45,553 bases of DNA from contig NZ_JADWDC010000037.1 in the NCBI RefSeq assembly GCF_020640915.1, forward strand, positions 1 to 45,553. The letters are read 5' to 3'. Source of the stretch: Waterburya agarophytonicola KI4 (GTDB taxonomy: Bacteria > Cyanobacteriota > Cyanobacteriia > Cyanobacteriales > Xenococcaceae). A program made the translations under genes and the position numbers. Of the stretch, positions 1 through 8,964 are shown piece by piece; position 1 is the stretch's first letter; the number at the start of each line of letters is the position of its first letter. A model generated the notes under the pieces. That model did no database searches. It was not told where the DNA came from and saw nothing but the letters and a program-made list of their open reading frames with translations.

Positions 1-37
1 ATCATTAGCTATGATTCATATTTGGATTAATAAATTA

Positions 38-452
38 TTAGTGGGATAGGTTCAAAGCAACTCCTTTGCCATAATAAGCTAGATGAACAAACTCTGGATT
101 TAGTTCAATCGCGCGATCAAATGCTTCTACAGATCGATCATATTGTTTCAATCGCCAAAGTATATTTTCTCTTTCCAGCCAGCCTTCAGTAGTAGTATTG
201 CCTTCAGATATTTTCGCTCCTAAAGACGAGATATTTATTTTCTTGCTTGCCAATTAATACCCCCGAACCTTTGCCCTTATTATTGTTAGAAATTTTGACT
301 GATATAGATTTGGCGTATGCTTTTAAACCTGGATCTAGTTGAGCAACTGTTGTAATAGTTTTATTATCTTCTGAATCTAAATTGGGTTGCGCTTGTACTA
401 TCTGTGGTTTCTCGGTTAATAATGCTTGAGCGACAAAAGGAAGTTGATGCAA
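38..452 (-). pseudogene. Remnant of a trypsin-like serine protease with TPR repeats
   Basis: Two overlapping minus-strand fragments in different frames look like pieces of one gene. The upstream piece (452 to 204) ends in ISNNNKGKGSGVLIGKQ, the usual lead-in to the first beta strands of cyanobacterial trypsin-like proteases, but it diverges before the catalytic His. The downstream piece (253 to 38) contains one recognisable TPR unit (WRLKQYDRSVEAFDRAIELNP) and stops soon after. The whole catalytic domain and most TPRs are missing, so an internal deletion plus a frameshift is inferred. The upstream piece also lacks a proper start: its first possible codon is TTG at 452, exactly where the adjacent structured RNA candidate ends, so the signal peptide seems cut off there. 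Not expected to make a working enzyme. Confidence 0.6.
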
Positions 453-457
453 GCATA

Positions 458-700
458 CAACGCGGGCTTCCCTAGACTCGCAACTAGGTATTTCTGCGTT
501 GCACTTATCTAGACCTCGAACAAGTTCAAGGTCCCTGACAGTAAGCAGTCAGCAGACAGTTTCCATTCCCCAGCGTCCCTGGGTACAGTTTTCAAAATGA
601 TCCTTCTTACGGCAAACATTTTACGCAGCTACCGAGTTCCTAATTGGAACTATTTCTTAGCTGCAACCATATATGTTTGATTTTCAAGGTGCTTGCTAGC
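458..700 (-). ncRNA. Structured RNA candidate, possibly a stand-alone IscB omega RNA (HEARO)
   Basis: A non-coding stretch with five or more nested stems visible by eye. They are GCAGCTA 625-631 with TAGCTGC 658-664 enclosing AGTTCC 635-640 with GGAACT 646-651; CCCAG 569-573 with CTGGG 579-583; CTGAC 535-539 with GTCAG 548-552; GACCTCGAAC 512-521 with GTTCAAGGTC 524-533 (one wobble); and CTAGA 472-476 with TCTAG 508-512 enclosing GCAAC 480-484 with GTTGC 498-502. GGGCTTCCC lies at 464-472. It is more G+C rich than the surrounding spacer and has no long ORF. Size and architecture resemble the omega RNA of IscB elements, which can occur without the nuclease gene, but this identity is inference from appearance. 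Strand is chosen because it reads toward the truncated protease remnant; the stems alone do not fix it. Confidence 0.42.
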
Positions 701-1020
701 TTTAGTTTTTTGATTATCCGATCTTCGGTAACTAGCGACCCATTGATACGCTCGAAAGTATTATACAATGCCTGAACCCCTTGACATTTGAAGATTATAT
801 GAATACTGAAAATTCGCTAACAATTTTCATATAGAGAAATCTACGCTCTCGATCAAGCAAAATAATTGAGCATATTTTGACTTGTGAATGAATCAGACCA
901 AAAATTTAATAACGGAAAAATATGACTTTGGAGATCAACTTTTAAAGCCAAAACTTTTTTTCTAATTGACTCGTCTTGCATCGTTTTGGTACTGCTAGAG
1001 ATATCTCTGTGTTCTTTAAT
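701..1020. other. Spacer without recognised gene
   Basis: About 320 A+T-rich bases between the structured RNA candidate and the 3' end of the QueC-like gene. I see no convincing ORF, tRNA or strong terminator hairpin. Confidence 0.5.
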
Positions 1021-2256
1021 CTATTTTTGCTTTAAGAGATTTTTACCCGTACTTAATAAATTGCCATCAAAAAAAGTGCGATCAAATCGTTTAATTAAAC
1101 CTTTGAGATCTTTTTCATGATATCTTCTGATAACAAAATTTATACCATCAACTAAATCTTGACGACCTAATTTAGTTAGAGGTTCGATTAATTCTAAATA
1201 AGTACTCTCGCCATAAGCATCGCTGAGATAGCAATTACTAATTAATAGTTCTTTAGAAACATCTTGTTCGGTAAAAGTAGCAGTATTTTTTAATAAATCT
1301 AATGCAACCAAGGCAGTCATAGTCTTAACACACTTATCGCACTTGCCACAATTATAATTACCTTGGCTATAGCTAGACTTTTCATTACATACTCTAAGAT
1401 GTTTTAAAGCTACATCCCATTCTCCCACTAATTTAGTTTTTTCTAGTCTAGATAATGCTGCATTTTCATGACGAATTTGTAATCCTGTATTGCTATATAA
1501 AGGATCGATTAAGGGATGAGAACCCCAAGGATCTAAATTAGCATAATCGTAGGTGGAAGCAATGGAAACAGTGGTAAATCTAGGAGCAAAAGTATGGGCG
1601 ATCGCAGCTAAAAAAGAACCAATATATTCTAACCGCCAAAACTTAAACTCAGGATCTAAATCTCGAAAACTAGCATAGACATTGGTAGAGACTTGAATCA
1701 AGCCAATTCCCGCATCTTTTGCCATTGCGGAAACTGCATTAATTACATTTTGAAAACTAGGATCGGTATTACTTTCACCCTCCAAAATTCCGTAAACCAA
1801 AATACCATCTTGTATATGACGGGGATGATCTTGGGGAAAACGAAGATGATTGTCCCGTAACATTGCTAAAGCATCAATTCCTCCCGAAAATAATGCTCCT
1901 GCTTTGGGGGGTTTGTCAGGAAATAAAACCTTTGTTTGGACGGGTGCTTCAATAGTAATTACTTGACGATCTCCTCCATGCCAATTAATTAAACATTTCA
2001 TGGCATTAATTAAGCCGTCTTTAACTTCCGAACAAATGGGTTCGGATAAAGCAATTCGTTGCTCTCCATAGCGCATTGCAGGAAGAGTACAGGCTAATAA
2101 GAAAGTATTGGGATTGAGATAAAAATCATCTGCGAATTCAGTAGTAGTTTCAAAATAAATATCTTGATTGGGGCGATCACAATTTTCCCAAATCATTTCA
2201 GCAATTATTTTAACTTTATCTCCTTGAGTTTCTTTTCTAATATTTTCAATTTTCAT
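1021..2256 (-). CDS. QueC-like PP-loop ATPase with a four-cysteine zinc site, substrate unknown
   Basis: A 411-residue protein starting at ATG. Residues 124-128 (SGGID) form the pyrophosphate-binding PP-loop used by enzymes that adenylate a substrate with ATP. Cys290, Cys303, Cys306 and Cys309 (CGKCDKC) match the zinc-binding pattern of 7-cyano-7-deazaguanine synthase QueC. The protein is much longer than ordinary QueC (about 220-230 residues), with about 120 extra N-terminal residues and about 90 C-terminal ones, so it is a divergent relative and not a clear housekeeping QueC. No other queuosine gene lies nearby. Long QueC-like proteins occur in natural-product clusters and in the Qat defence system (QatC), but no QatA, QatB or QatD partner is present, so the function is left open. 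Adenylation chemistry is inferred from the fold. Confidence 0.75.
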   Translation of the reverse strand: MKIENIRKETQGDKVKIIAEMIWENCDRPNQDIYFETTTEFADDFYLNPNTFLLACTLPAMRYGEQRIALSEPICSEVKDGLINAMKCLINWHGGDRQVITIEAPVQTKVLFPDKPPKAGALFSGGIDALAMLRDNHLRFPQDHPRHIQDGILVYGILEGESNTDPSFQNVINAVSAMAKDAGIGLIQVSTNVYASFRDLDPEFKFWRLEYIGSFLAAIAHTFAPRFTTVSIASTYDYANLDPWGSHPLIDPLYSNTGLQIRHENAALSRLEKTKLVGEWDVALKHLRVCNEKSSYSQGNYNCGKCDKCVKTMTALVALDLLKNTATFTEQDVSKELLISNCYLSDAYGESTYLELIEPLTKLGRQDLVDGINFVIRRYHEKDLKGLIKRFDRTFFDGNLLSTGKNLLKQK

Positions 2257-2485
2257 AATTTATTTTCTAGATATTCGTTCGTATTAATTTATCTGTAAAA
2301 ACCCATACGAGTAATTACTTATATTACAGCAAATATTAACACGAAAAAATGGGATAAGTTAGTCTAGAACTTATTTTTTGATTACTGAAAATCAATTTCA
2401 ATAATTACTATCGAGAATTACTATCAGTAATTAATTATTAAAAAGATAGTCATCCCAATTCAAACCTAAAACTTTTGTTACCAAG

Positions 2486-4216
2486 TTAATTTGCTTGAAA
2501 CTGCCTGGCATAAAAACTGGCATATATGCCATGTTTATTTAATAGTTCTTGATGATTGCCAGATTCGACTATTTGACCTTTCTCTAATACCAAAATACGG
2601 TCGGCTCGACGAACTGTAGCTAAACGATGAGCAATGACAAATACAGTACGCTCTTGCATAATTCTTTCTAAAGCTTCTTGTACCAAATCTTCTGATTCGG
2701 AGTCTAAGGCTGAAGTTGCTTCGTCCAAAATTAGAATGGGAGGATTTAATAAGATAGCGCGAGCAATAGTAATTCTTTGTCTTTGTCCCCCCGATAGATT
2801 TACGCCTCTTTCTCCTACATAAGTAAAATAACCTTGAGATAATTCGCTAATAAACTGATGAGCATTAGCAATTTTAGCTGCTTTCTCTATACCTTGTAGA
2901 TCCAAATCGGTCTTGCCAAAGGCAATATTTTGGGCAATCGTGCCAGAGAATAAAGTTGTTTCTTGAGGTACAATTCCTATTTGCTGTCTCAAGCTTTTGA
3001 GGGTAACATTCTTAATATTTACTCCATCAATTAAAATATCTCCTTGATCAACATTGTAGAAACGAGGTAAAAGATTAACTAAAGTTGATTTGCCCGCACC
3101 AGAAGATCCTACTAAAGCAATGGTTTCTCCAGGGCTAGCAGTTAGACTCAGATTATTAATTACTGGAGTCTGGGGAACATAAGCAAAACTGACAGAATTA
3201 TATTCAACTTTACCCGTAACAACCTGTAAAGCGATCGCATTTTTTGGCTCAGTTACACTCGGCTCGATTGCTAACAATTCAAAAATTTTGTCAGCAGATG
3301 CTTGTCCTTCTTTGAAGCTATTGTAGTTATTAGTAGTGTGAGTAATCGGATCGATTAATAAAGCGACTCCAGCCAAATAACTGACAAATTCTTTTCCTGT
3401 CAGATTGTTCTGAGAAATTTGCCAACCACCCAAGAAAAAAATAGCAACCACACTCATCAAAGTCAGGAAACCAACTACAACAATTTGGAATGCTTTGGCT
3501 TTTTCTGCTTGATATTTCGCTTGACAATTACCTTCCGCTTCTTGGGCAAAACGAGACAATTCATAATCTTCTGCTGCAAAAGCTTGGACTAAACGAATCC
3601 CGCCTAAAACTTCAGTTAATAATGCCGATAAATTAGAAATTCTGTTTTGACTGCGCCGAAAATACTGTAGAAGCCTTTCGCCAAATGCGCCAATTATTAT
3701 TGCCATTAAAGGTGCTAAAACCAAGGTTGCCATCGTCAATTGCCAGTTGAGCCACAGCATATATCCCAACACCACAATTAACTGTAAAATACAAGGAACA
3801 AAATCATGAAAAAACTGATTGACTACTTCCCCAATGCGATCGATATCTTCTGTTAGGCGATAAGTGAGATCTCCTGTTTTAGCTACTTCAAAATAATTGA
3901 GACTCAGCTTTTGTAAATGACTATAAACAACTTTGCGCAAGTTTAAAGCAATAGTCAAAGCAGCCTTTGCCATCAAAGAATCTTGTCCGTACTGCACAAT
4001 ACCTTTGACAATAAAAACAACTGCGGTTAATCCTGCCAATCTAGCAATACTATTGGTATCTCCTCGACCAATATATTCAGTCATTTCTCCTGCCAACCAT
4101 GCCTGAATTGGCCAGAGAGTGGTAAACAAAAGAGTACAAATAAAAGCCAGGGTTATCGTCGTACTTTGGGGAAGAATAAAAGGAATAAGCTGTAAATAGC
4201 TAGAGCGATTCTTCAA
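2486..4216 (-). CDS. ABC exporter half-transporter (MsbA/LmrA type), permease fused to ATPase
   Basis: A 576-residue type I ABC exporter. Residues 1-310 form a six-helix transmembrane domain, followed by a nucleotide-binding domain with Walker A GSSGAGKST (370-378), signature LSGGQ (474-478), Walker B with DEATSALD (498-505) and the switch His530. Such proteins work as homodimers or heterodimers, exporting lipids, lipopeptides or drugs from the inner membrane; the substrate cannot be read here. The start is TTG at 4216, because an in-frame stop lies three codons upstream and the next Met (residue 47) would remove a helix. It is co-directional with the QueC-like gene but separated by about 230 bases, so cotranscription is uncertain. 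Confidence 0.9.
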   Translation of the reverse strand: MKNRSSYLQLIPFILPQSTTITLAFICTLLFTTLWPIQAWLAGEMTEYIGRGDTNSIARLAGLTAVVFIVKGIVQYGQDSLMAKAALTIALNLRKVVYSHLQKLSLNYFEVAKTGDLTYRLTEDIDRIGEVVNQFFHDFVPCILQLIVVLGYMLWLNWQLTMATLVLAPLMAIIIGAFGERLLQYFRRSQNRISNLSALLTEVLGGIRLVQAFAAEDYELSRFAQEAEGNCQAKYQAEKAKAFQIVVVGFLTLMSVVAIFFLGGWQISQNNLTGKEFVSYLAGVALLIDPITHTTNNYNSFKEGQASADKIFELLAIEPSVTEPKNAIALQVVTGKVEYNSVSFAYVPQTPVINNLSLTASPGETIALVGSSGAGKSTLVNLLPRFYNVDQGDILIDGVNIKNVTLKSLRQQIGIVPQETTLFSGTIAQNIAFGKTDLDLQGIEKAAKIANAHQFISELSQGYFTYVGERGVNLSGGQRQRITIARAILLNPPILILDEATSALDSESEDLVQEALERIMQERTVFVIAHRLATVRRADRILVLEKGQIVESGNHQELLNKHGIYASFYARQFQAN

Positions 4217-4542
4217 AATTCATCTTGGGGGATAGATATTCGTCCTCAGTCTACACTAGAGTTTATCTATTTTGATTGCCTTATTTCCTTGAGTCAATTT
4301 AGTTATTAATTAATATATCTAAAAATATATCTAAAAAAAATTGACAAAAAAAAAGTGCGTCATGTACGAGCGCACCCTTCAAGATTGGTAAATAATAATG
4401 AATATCTAGTCTTAAATTTATTATTCCACAATTTACTAAATATTTCGATTTGTTCATAAAAGCTTGTCCTAAAATCGTTTATCTTCATCTCTGCTTTAAA
4501 AAACTCTGGATTTTAGGGCGATGTTAGTTTTAAATTGGGGAT
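4217..4542. other. Spacer holding the cruA terminator
   Basis: A+T-rich, with a short repeat of TATATCTAAAAA near 4312-4335. Apart from the terminator at 4345-4376 and presumably the promoter of the ABC exporter, I see no gene. Confidence 0.5.
4345..4376 (-). terminator. Rho-independent terminator for cruA
   Basis: Stem of GTGCG 4355-4359 with CGCAC 4371-4375 and, read on the minus strand, a run of nine T directly after it. It lies about 170 bases beyond the cruA stop. Confidence 0.7.
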
Positions 4543-6522
4543 TCACCTTAATTGATAATTTAAACTTAATAACTTCAGCCACAAGCCTGAATTGTGTTTT
4601 TCTAACCAAGGCTGCAACAATTTCAGCCAGCCAGGAAACCAACGACTCAAAAGTAAATTTCGCAAAGCATCTTTATTGAAAGAGGAATACGAACCCAGCC
4701 AACGAATCATATCTTTGCTTCCTGCCATCTGCCAGATCCACACTAAGAGTGCGGGGTTTTTGCGGGCTGCAATTAGGGCTAGTCTAGTAAAAGTAAGCCA
4801 GTCGGTACGATCTTTGATGAAAGTATCTGCTACTTCAGGAGGTTCGTCTGCCAGTAGTCCAAAAAAAGTATTTAACATGGAGTTAATTCGCTGGGGAGGT
4901 AAGGTTTTCCCCGTTGGTACCATCATGCCCTTGGAAAATAACCAAGTTACTGAAATATTGCTTTGATAGGCTCTAATTTGGTTCAAGTGCTTAGCAGCAA
5001 GTAAGTCATGCTGTAATGCCGTATTTAGAAGATTAGTCAATCTTTCCAAATTACGAACTAACGAACCAAAACCAGTAAAGATCAAAGGAGATTGTAAAGA
5101 AGCCGCATCACCAATTGCCAGCAAGCGATCGAAGGCTACAGTGCGATCGCTGTCACTAGTACTAAAATGTCCGGGGATATAGCCAAAAGTAGGCTTTTTC
5201 CAAACTAGTTTCTCCATGTCGCAACGGCGATACTCAGGAAGGATAGTAAAGAAATCTTCATACATTTCTAGTAAAGATCCTGGGTTTTCTGGATCTACCT
5301 GATGATAATGGAAGAGATAAAAAGTTAATTCTCCATTTCCCCCAGGAAATAATTCCCAAATAAGTTGTCTTCCCCTAGATATATCTCCGTGAGAATTTAA
5401 AACATCGCCATAATCTCGATCCCATACTTCATCGGCAAATCCGCTTTCAATTACCGCCCCCACCGTAGGACATACACTATCAAAAGTACGCCCCCCGTTT
5501 AGTTGCCAAGCAATGGGGGAAGCTGTACCCATTGCATCGATTAATAGTCTTCCTGTGGCTTGTTTGCTGCTTTGGGTGGGTAGATGAGTTAATTTGACTG
5601 TAACTTCTTGAGGGTTAATATCAGCACGAACAAATTCTGTTTCATCCCAAATATCTCCTCCTGCTTGGCATAGTTTATCGCCACAAAAACGGAGCAGTTT
5701 TTCGGCATCGATCGCCACATTTAAAACTGTAGGGGTGTGCAATACTTTAGCTTTAAGATGAGGTGGGTTATAAGCATCAAAAAACTTACTAAAACCATCT
5801 ATATATTCTGCTGCAATGACTGATTCAAATTCATCGGGAGTAAACAAACCCAGATTTATCAAGCTTTGAAATTCGTCGCGGGATATATTCCACTCTCGAT
5901 TCATTCTACCGAAGGGTAATCTTTCAATTAAGAGTACTCGATAGCCTTTTTGCGCCATTACCGCAGCATGAATGACTCCTAAGGCACCACCCACATAGAT
6001 AAGATCGTAATCATATTCTACTTCTCGATCTACGGTGCGATCGCTTTTGAAAATTACTTGCTGTGGTTTCTGAGGATTATTTACACCATCGCGCCAACGT
6101 TTTTCCCACCAATAAACTCGATTGAGATCGTACTCTCCCTTGGGCATTTTCTGAAAATATTTTACTGTTTTGGGATAAGCTTGCGCCAAAGCTTCAAAAA
6201 TATTCTGTTGCGATAAATCTATTTCTGGAGGAATGGGATATTTTTGGGGGAATGCTTGACGTATTTCTGTCAATAAATGTTGCTCAATTTGCTTAGCTTG
6301 AGCGATCGCTTTTTTTCCCCACTGAAAGATTTTGAGATAAGTTGTGCGTTGTAGTTGCCAGACGAAGATTGATAATTCGCTATCGGTGACATCAAACTGG
6401 AGAAGAATGCCATCTTGAGTAGTAGTTTTTTTTCCCTGGTGGGGTTGCCAGGTATTTTGTAACCAATTCCGAACTCCTTCAATGTCAGGAGTAGGTATTT
6501 CTGTGTATAGTAATTCTTGCAT
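4543..6522 (-). CDS. cruA: Lycopene cyclase CruA-type FAD-dependent oxidoreductase
   Basis: A 659-residue flavoprotein. A roughly 165-residue N-terminal extension precedes a Rossmann FAD-binding segment, YDLIYVGGALGVIHAAVMA (about 172-190), followed by an acidic strand end (LLIER) that would hold the ribose. CruA cyclises the ends of lycopene to give gamma- and beta-carotene; CruP is a shorter paralogue. The length and the conserved block around RMNREWNISRDEFQSLI favour CruA over CruP, but I cannot align it. The start is ATG at 6522. The gene is alone in its transcription unit and ends in its own terminator; carotenoid genes are not clustered here, as is usual for cyanobacteria. Confidence 0.75.
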   Translation of the reverse strand: MQELLYTEIPTPDIEGVRNWLQNTWQPHQGKKTTTQDGILLQFDVTDSELSIFVWQLQRTTYLKIFQWGKKAIAQAKQIEQHLLTEIRQAFPQKYPIPPEIDLSQQNIFEALAQAYPKTVKYFQKMPKGEYDLNRVYWWEKRWRDGVNNPQKPQQVIFKSDRTVDREVEYDYDLIYVGGALGVIHAAVMAQKGYRVLLIERLPFGRMNREWNISRDEFQSLINLGLFTPDEFESVIAAEYIDGFSKFFDAYNPPHLKAKVLHTPTVLNVAIDAEKLLRFCGDKLCQAGGDIWDETEFVRADINPQEVTVKLTHLPTQSSKQATGRLLIDAMGTASPIAWQLNGGRTFDSVCPTVGAVIESGFADEVWDRDYGDVLNSHGDISRGRQLIWELFPGGNGELTFYLFHYHQVDPENPGSLLEMYEDFFTILPEYRRCDMEKLVWKKPTFGYIPGHFSTSDSDRTVAFDRLLAIGDAASLQSPLIFTGFGSLVRNLERLTNLLNTALQHDLLAAKHLNQIRAYQSNISVTWLFSKGMMVPTGKTLPPQRINSMLNTFFGLLADEPPEVADTFIKDRTDWLTFTRLALIAARKNPALLVWIWQMAGSKDMIRWLGSYSSFNKDALRNLLLSRWFPGWLKLLQPWLEKHNSGLWLKLLSLNYQLR

Positions 6523-6699
6523 CTAAAAATATTATTAATTTATATTATTAATTTATCGTTAAGAAGTCTCAAAACCAAAGTTAAATCAATCCCTCGTGGG
6601 TTAGACTTACGGGGTTATTTATTTTTGCAACTAAACTCAGACAAAAATAAACATTGATACATAGCTAGTAACTAGTCTCAACACAACATAACCCTATCT

Positions 6700-6945
6700 A
6701 TGGATTATCCCATCCCAGCTAGCACAGAGGAAATATTGGCACTAAGAAATAATTCCGTCAATGAAGAAGTTATTGCCACAGCGATCGCGGGTGTCGTAAA
6801 TATAGCCCGTCAACAAGGTCAATCTTTGGAAGATTTGACTAGGGGTGTTTTGCAAGACGATTGTCTTTTAGACCTCGATCGCCGAAAATGGTTATCCGAA
6901 TTGGTAGCTCAAGCTTGGGTGATGTTACCCTCCTTAAAGGATTAG
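6700..6945 (+). CDS. Small conserved-looking protein upstream of a two-component system
   Basis: An 81-residue soluble, acidic, mostly helical protein (TEEILALRNNSVNEEVIATA, then a C-terminal helix ending in MLPSLKD). It starts at ATG 6700 and ends 56 bases before the response regulator gene, in the same direction, so it may be cotranscribed with the kinase pair. I do not recognise a domain. HIP1 sequence sits inside the reading frame. It is considered real because of codon use and its tidy position; function unknown. Confidence 0.65.
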   Translation: MDYPIPASTEEILALRNNSVNEEVIATAIAGVVNIARQQGQSLEDLTRGVLQDDCLLDLDRRKWLSELVAQAWVMLPSLKD

Positions 6946-7001
6946 AGCTGAAAATTAGTTTTATGTCTAGGTCTGTCCGTTACTCTACAATAATTATTAC
7001 A

Positions 7002-7706
7002 ATGAAAATTTTAATTGTTGAAGATGAACTAGAAATAGCCGAAATCATCCAAGAATGTCTAGAGGCAGAAGGATTTGACTGTTCTGTCTGCCATGACGGT
7101 AATTCTGCTCTCAGACTATATAGCGAACAACAGCCAGACTTAGTGATTCTTGATATCCGACTGCCAGGAATAGATGGATTAGAAGTATGCAATCAAATCC
7201 GCTCCAAGCCAGTGACGAACGATCCTTACATTTTGATGCTGACTTCTCGGGGAGAAGAAATAGATCGCATTATTGGTTTATCTACAGGAGCAGATGATTA
7301 TTATATTAAACCTTTTAGTCCCAGAGAATTAGTCGCTAGGGTACGAGCTTTGCTACGTCGCCGTTTGAGAGATTCTAGTGATTACTCCAAATTAATTAGG
7401 ACAAATTCTTTTACCATTGATTTAGAACAACACTGTATCAGTCGTCATATTGATACTGATATAGCTGAACAGCTAGACTTATCTTCTTCAGAGTTTAAGC
7501 TCATGGTTTTATTTCTCAAACACCCTAGCAGGGTATGGGAACGAGGACAACTAATTGAAAAACTATGGGGGGATGATTTCTTTGGTGAAGAACGAGTAAT
7601 TGATACTCACATTGCTAGATTACGCAAAAAAGTTGAACCAGAAGCAGGTAAGCCCAGATTTATTCAAACCGTTGTTGGTGTTGGCTACAAATTTGAAGAT
7701 TTTTAA
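7002..7706 (+). CDS. OmpR/PhoB-family response regulator
   Basis: A 234-residue two-domain regulator. The receiver domain (about 1-120) has the acidic pair E7-D8, the phospho-acceptor Asp51 in LVILDIRLPG and the conserved Lys of YIKPFSPRELVARV. The C-terminal winged helix (about 135-234) contains the transactivation loop and the ending VVGVGYKFEDF typical of OmpR/PhoB proteins. The ORF is open further upstream, but ATG 7002 (MKILIVED) is where family homology begins. The kinase gene follows after 5 bases, so the pair is an operon. Four similar intergenic sequences nearby, with two half-sites about one helical turn apart, are plausible binding sites for this regulator; that link is inference. 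Confidence 0.93.
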   Translation: MKILIVEDELEIAEIIQECLEAEGFDCSVCHDGNSALRLYSEQQPDLVILDIRLPGIDGLEVCNQIRSKPVTNDPYILMLTSRGEEIDRIIGLSTGADDYYIKPFSPRELVARVRALLRRRLRDSSDYSKLIRTNSFTIDLEQHCISRHIDTDIAEQLDLSSSEFKLMVLFLKHPSRVWERGQLIEKLWGDDFFGEERVIDTHIARLRKKVEPEAGKPRFIQTVVGVGYKFEDF

Positions 7707-7711
7707 CAGCA

Positions 7712-8815
7712 ATGGTCAAACTAAACTTACAAGCCCGACTCTTTTTTTCCCATATTTTAGTCACGATTGTTGGAGTAACGGCTTCTTCTGTCGTTGGTAA
7801 TTTCTTTTCCCCTCGCTTTTTTCAAATCCATGTCAGAGCTTTAGAAGGAAAAGGCTTGAATATTCGTACCGCCCATGCTCAACTATTAGCAGTGTTTGAA
7901 ACGGCTTGGGCAAGAGGTAATTTCTGGTCTTTTTTAATCGGTACATTAGCAGCAGCAATGCTTAGTTATTGGCTGGCGAAAAGAATAGTTCAACCGTTAA
8001 ATGAAATGGAAACTATTGTCGAGCAATTTGCTAATGGGAAACTAGATGAAAGAATGTCTCATCTGGAAATACCAGAATTAGATCGTCTGGCAATGGGATT
8101 TAATCGCATGGCAACTAGCCTTGAGGAAGTAGAAGAAAGACGAAGGGAAATTATCGACGATCTTACCCATGAGTTGCGAACGCCATTAACGATTATTCGG
8201 GGACGACTAGAAGAAATAGCGGATGGTATTATTGTTGCTAACGATCGCGTATATTCACGTTTGATCCGTGAAACCAAGCGTTTACAACGTTTACTCAACG
8301 ATCTACAGGAATTATCCCAGGCAGAATCAGGCAACCTCTCTTTAAATTTAAAACCAACTAATTTACGCCAGATTCTTGAACCACTAACAGAAAGGTTTAG
8401 CGAGCAATTACTTGATAGCGATCGCGCTTTAATTTTAGACTGTCCGAACAATTTGCCCTATATCATCGCTGACAGCGATCGCCTGGAGCAAGTTTTAGTT
8501 AATTTACTCAGCAATGCTATTCGTCATACTCCTGAAGGTTTGATTACTATTAAAGCTTGGAGTGTAAACAATCGAGTTTGGATATCCGTTAGCGATACAG
8601 GTTCGGGGATTGCCGAAGAAGAATTGGGTCATGTATTTCGGCGGTTTTGGCGATCGCAATCATCCCGAACCCAAAGATATGGCGGGACTGGGATCGGGTT
8701 GGCAATTTGTAAGCGTTTGGTAGAACTACATCAAGGAGAAATATTTGTTGACAGTCAGCCCAATGTAGGCAGTACTTTCAAGTTTTTCTTACCCATCTTA
8801 AGATGGATCGAATAG
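7712..8815 (+). CDS. Membrane sensor histidine kinase
   Basis: A 367-residue kinase, partner of the preceding regulator. Helix 1 (about 9-30), a short 40-residue extracytoplasmic loop and helix 2 (about 70-90) lead into a HAMP domain (about 91-143). The dimerisation helix follows with phospho-acceptor His153 in LTHELRTPLT, then the ATPase domain with N-box NLLSNAIRHT, G1 DTGSGI, F-box region VFRRFWR and G2 GGTGIGLAI. The sensory loop is too small for a PAS or Cache domain, so it probably senses through the membrane or a partner. The architecture resembles BaeS-like envelope-stress kinases, but the real signal is unknown. Confidence 0.93.
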   Translation: MVKLNLQARLFFSHILVTIVGVTASSVVGNFFSPRFFQIHVRALEGKGLNIRTAHAQLLAVFETAWARGNFWSFLIGTLAAAMLSYWLAKRIVQPLNEMETIVEQFANGKLDERMSHLEIPELDRLAMGFNRMATSLEEVEERRREIIDDLTHELRTPLTIIRGRLEEIADGIIVANDRVYSRLIRETKRLQRLLNDLQELSQAESGNLSLNLKPTNLRQILEPLTERFSEQLLDSDRALILDCPNNLPYIIADSDRLEQVLVNLLSNAIRHTPEGLITIKAWSVNNRVWISVSDTGSGIAEEELGHVFRRFWRSQSSRTQRYGGTGIGLAICKRLVELHQGEIFVDSQPNVGSTFKFFLPILRWIE

Positions 8816-8869
8816 ATGGTCTAGCAAATTCTCAGCGAGCAGAACCAATCTAATCTAGATTTTCACTAC

Positions 8870-8907
8870 TTTGTCAAAATTGACATCAACTTGGCATAAC
8901 AATGCAA
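8870..8907 (+). promoter_or_regulatory. Shared operator motif, copy A (before 2OG oxygenase gene)
   Basis: Begins TTTGTCAAAATTGACATC and continues into TTGGCATAACAATG. The half-sites TTGACAT and TTGGCAT are spaced 11 bases apart, as in sites of OmpR/PhoB-type regulators. It lies 57 bases before the ATG at 8965 and may overlap the -35 region. About 29 of 38 bases agree with copy B by eye. Confidence 0.55.
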
Positions 8908-8964
8908 CGCTAATTTGGTAAGTTACCAAAAATTAAATGCTAAATTTTCACTGGATGTGTAATT

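Noticed and set aside
458-700. CRISPR repeat or tRNA in the structured region
   Set aside because: No regularly spaced repeats, and no cloverleaf or T-loop sequence was found.
1021-2256. Qat anti-phage system
   Set aside because: The QueC-like gene has no QatA, QatB or QatD neighbours in the window.
6301-6310. GCGATCGC octamers as special sites
   Set aside because: These are HIP1 sequences, spread through the whole window as in many cyanobacteria, and do not mark a local feature.
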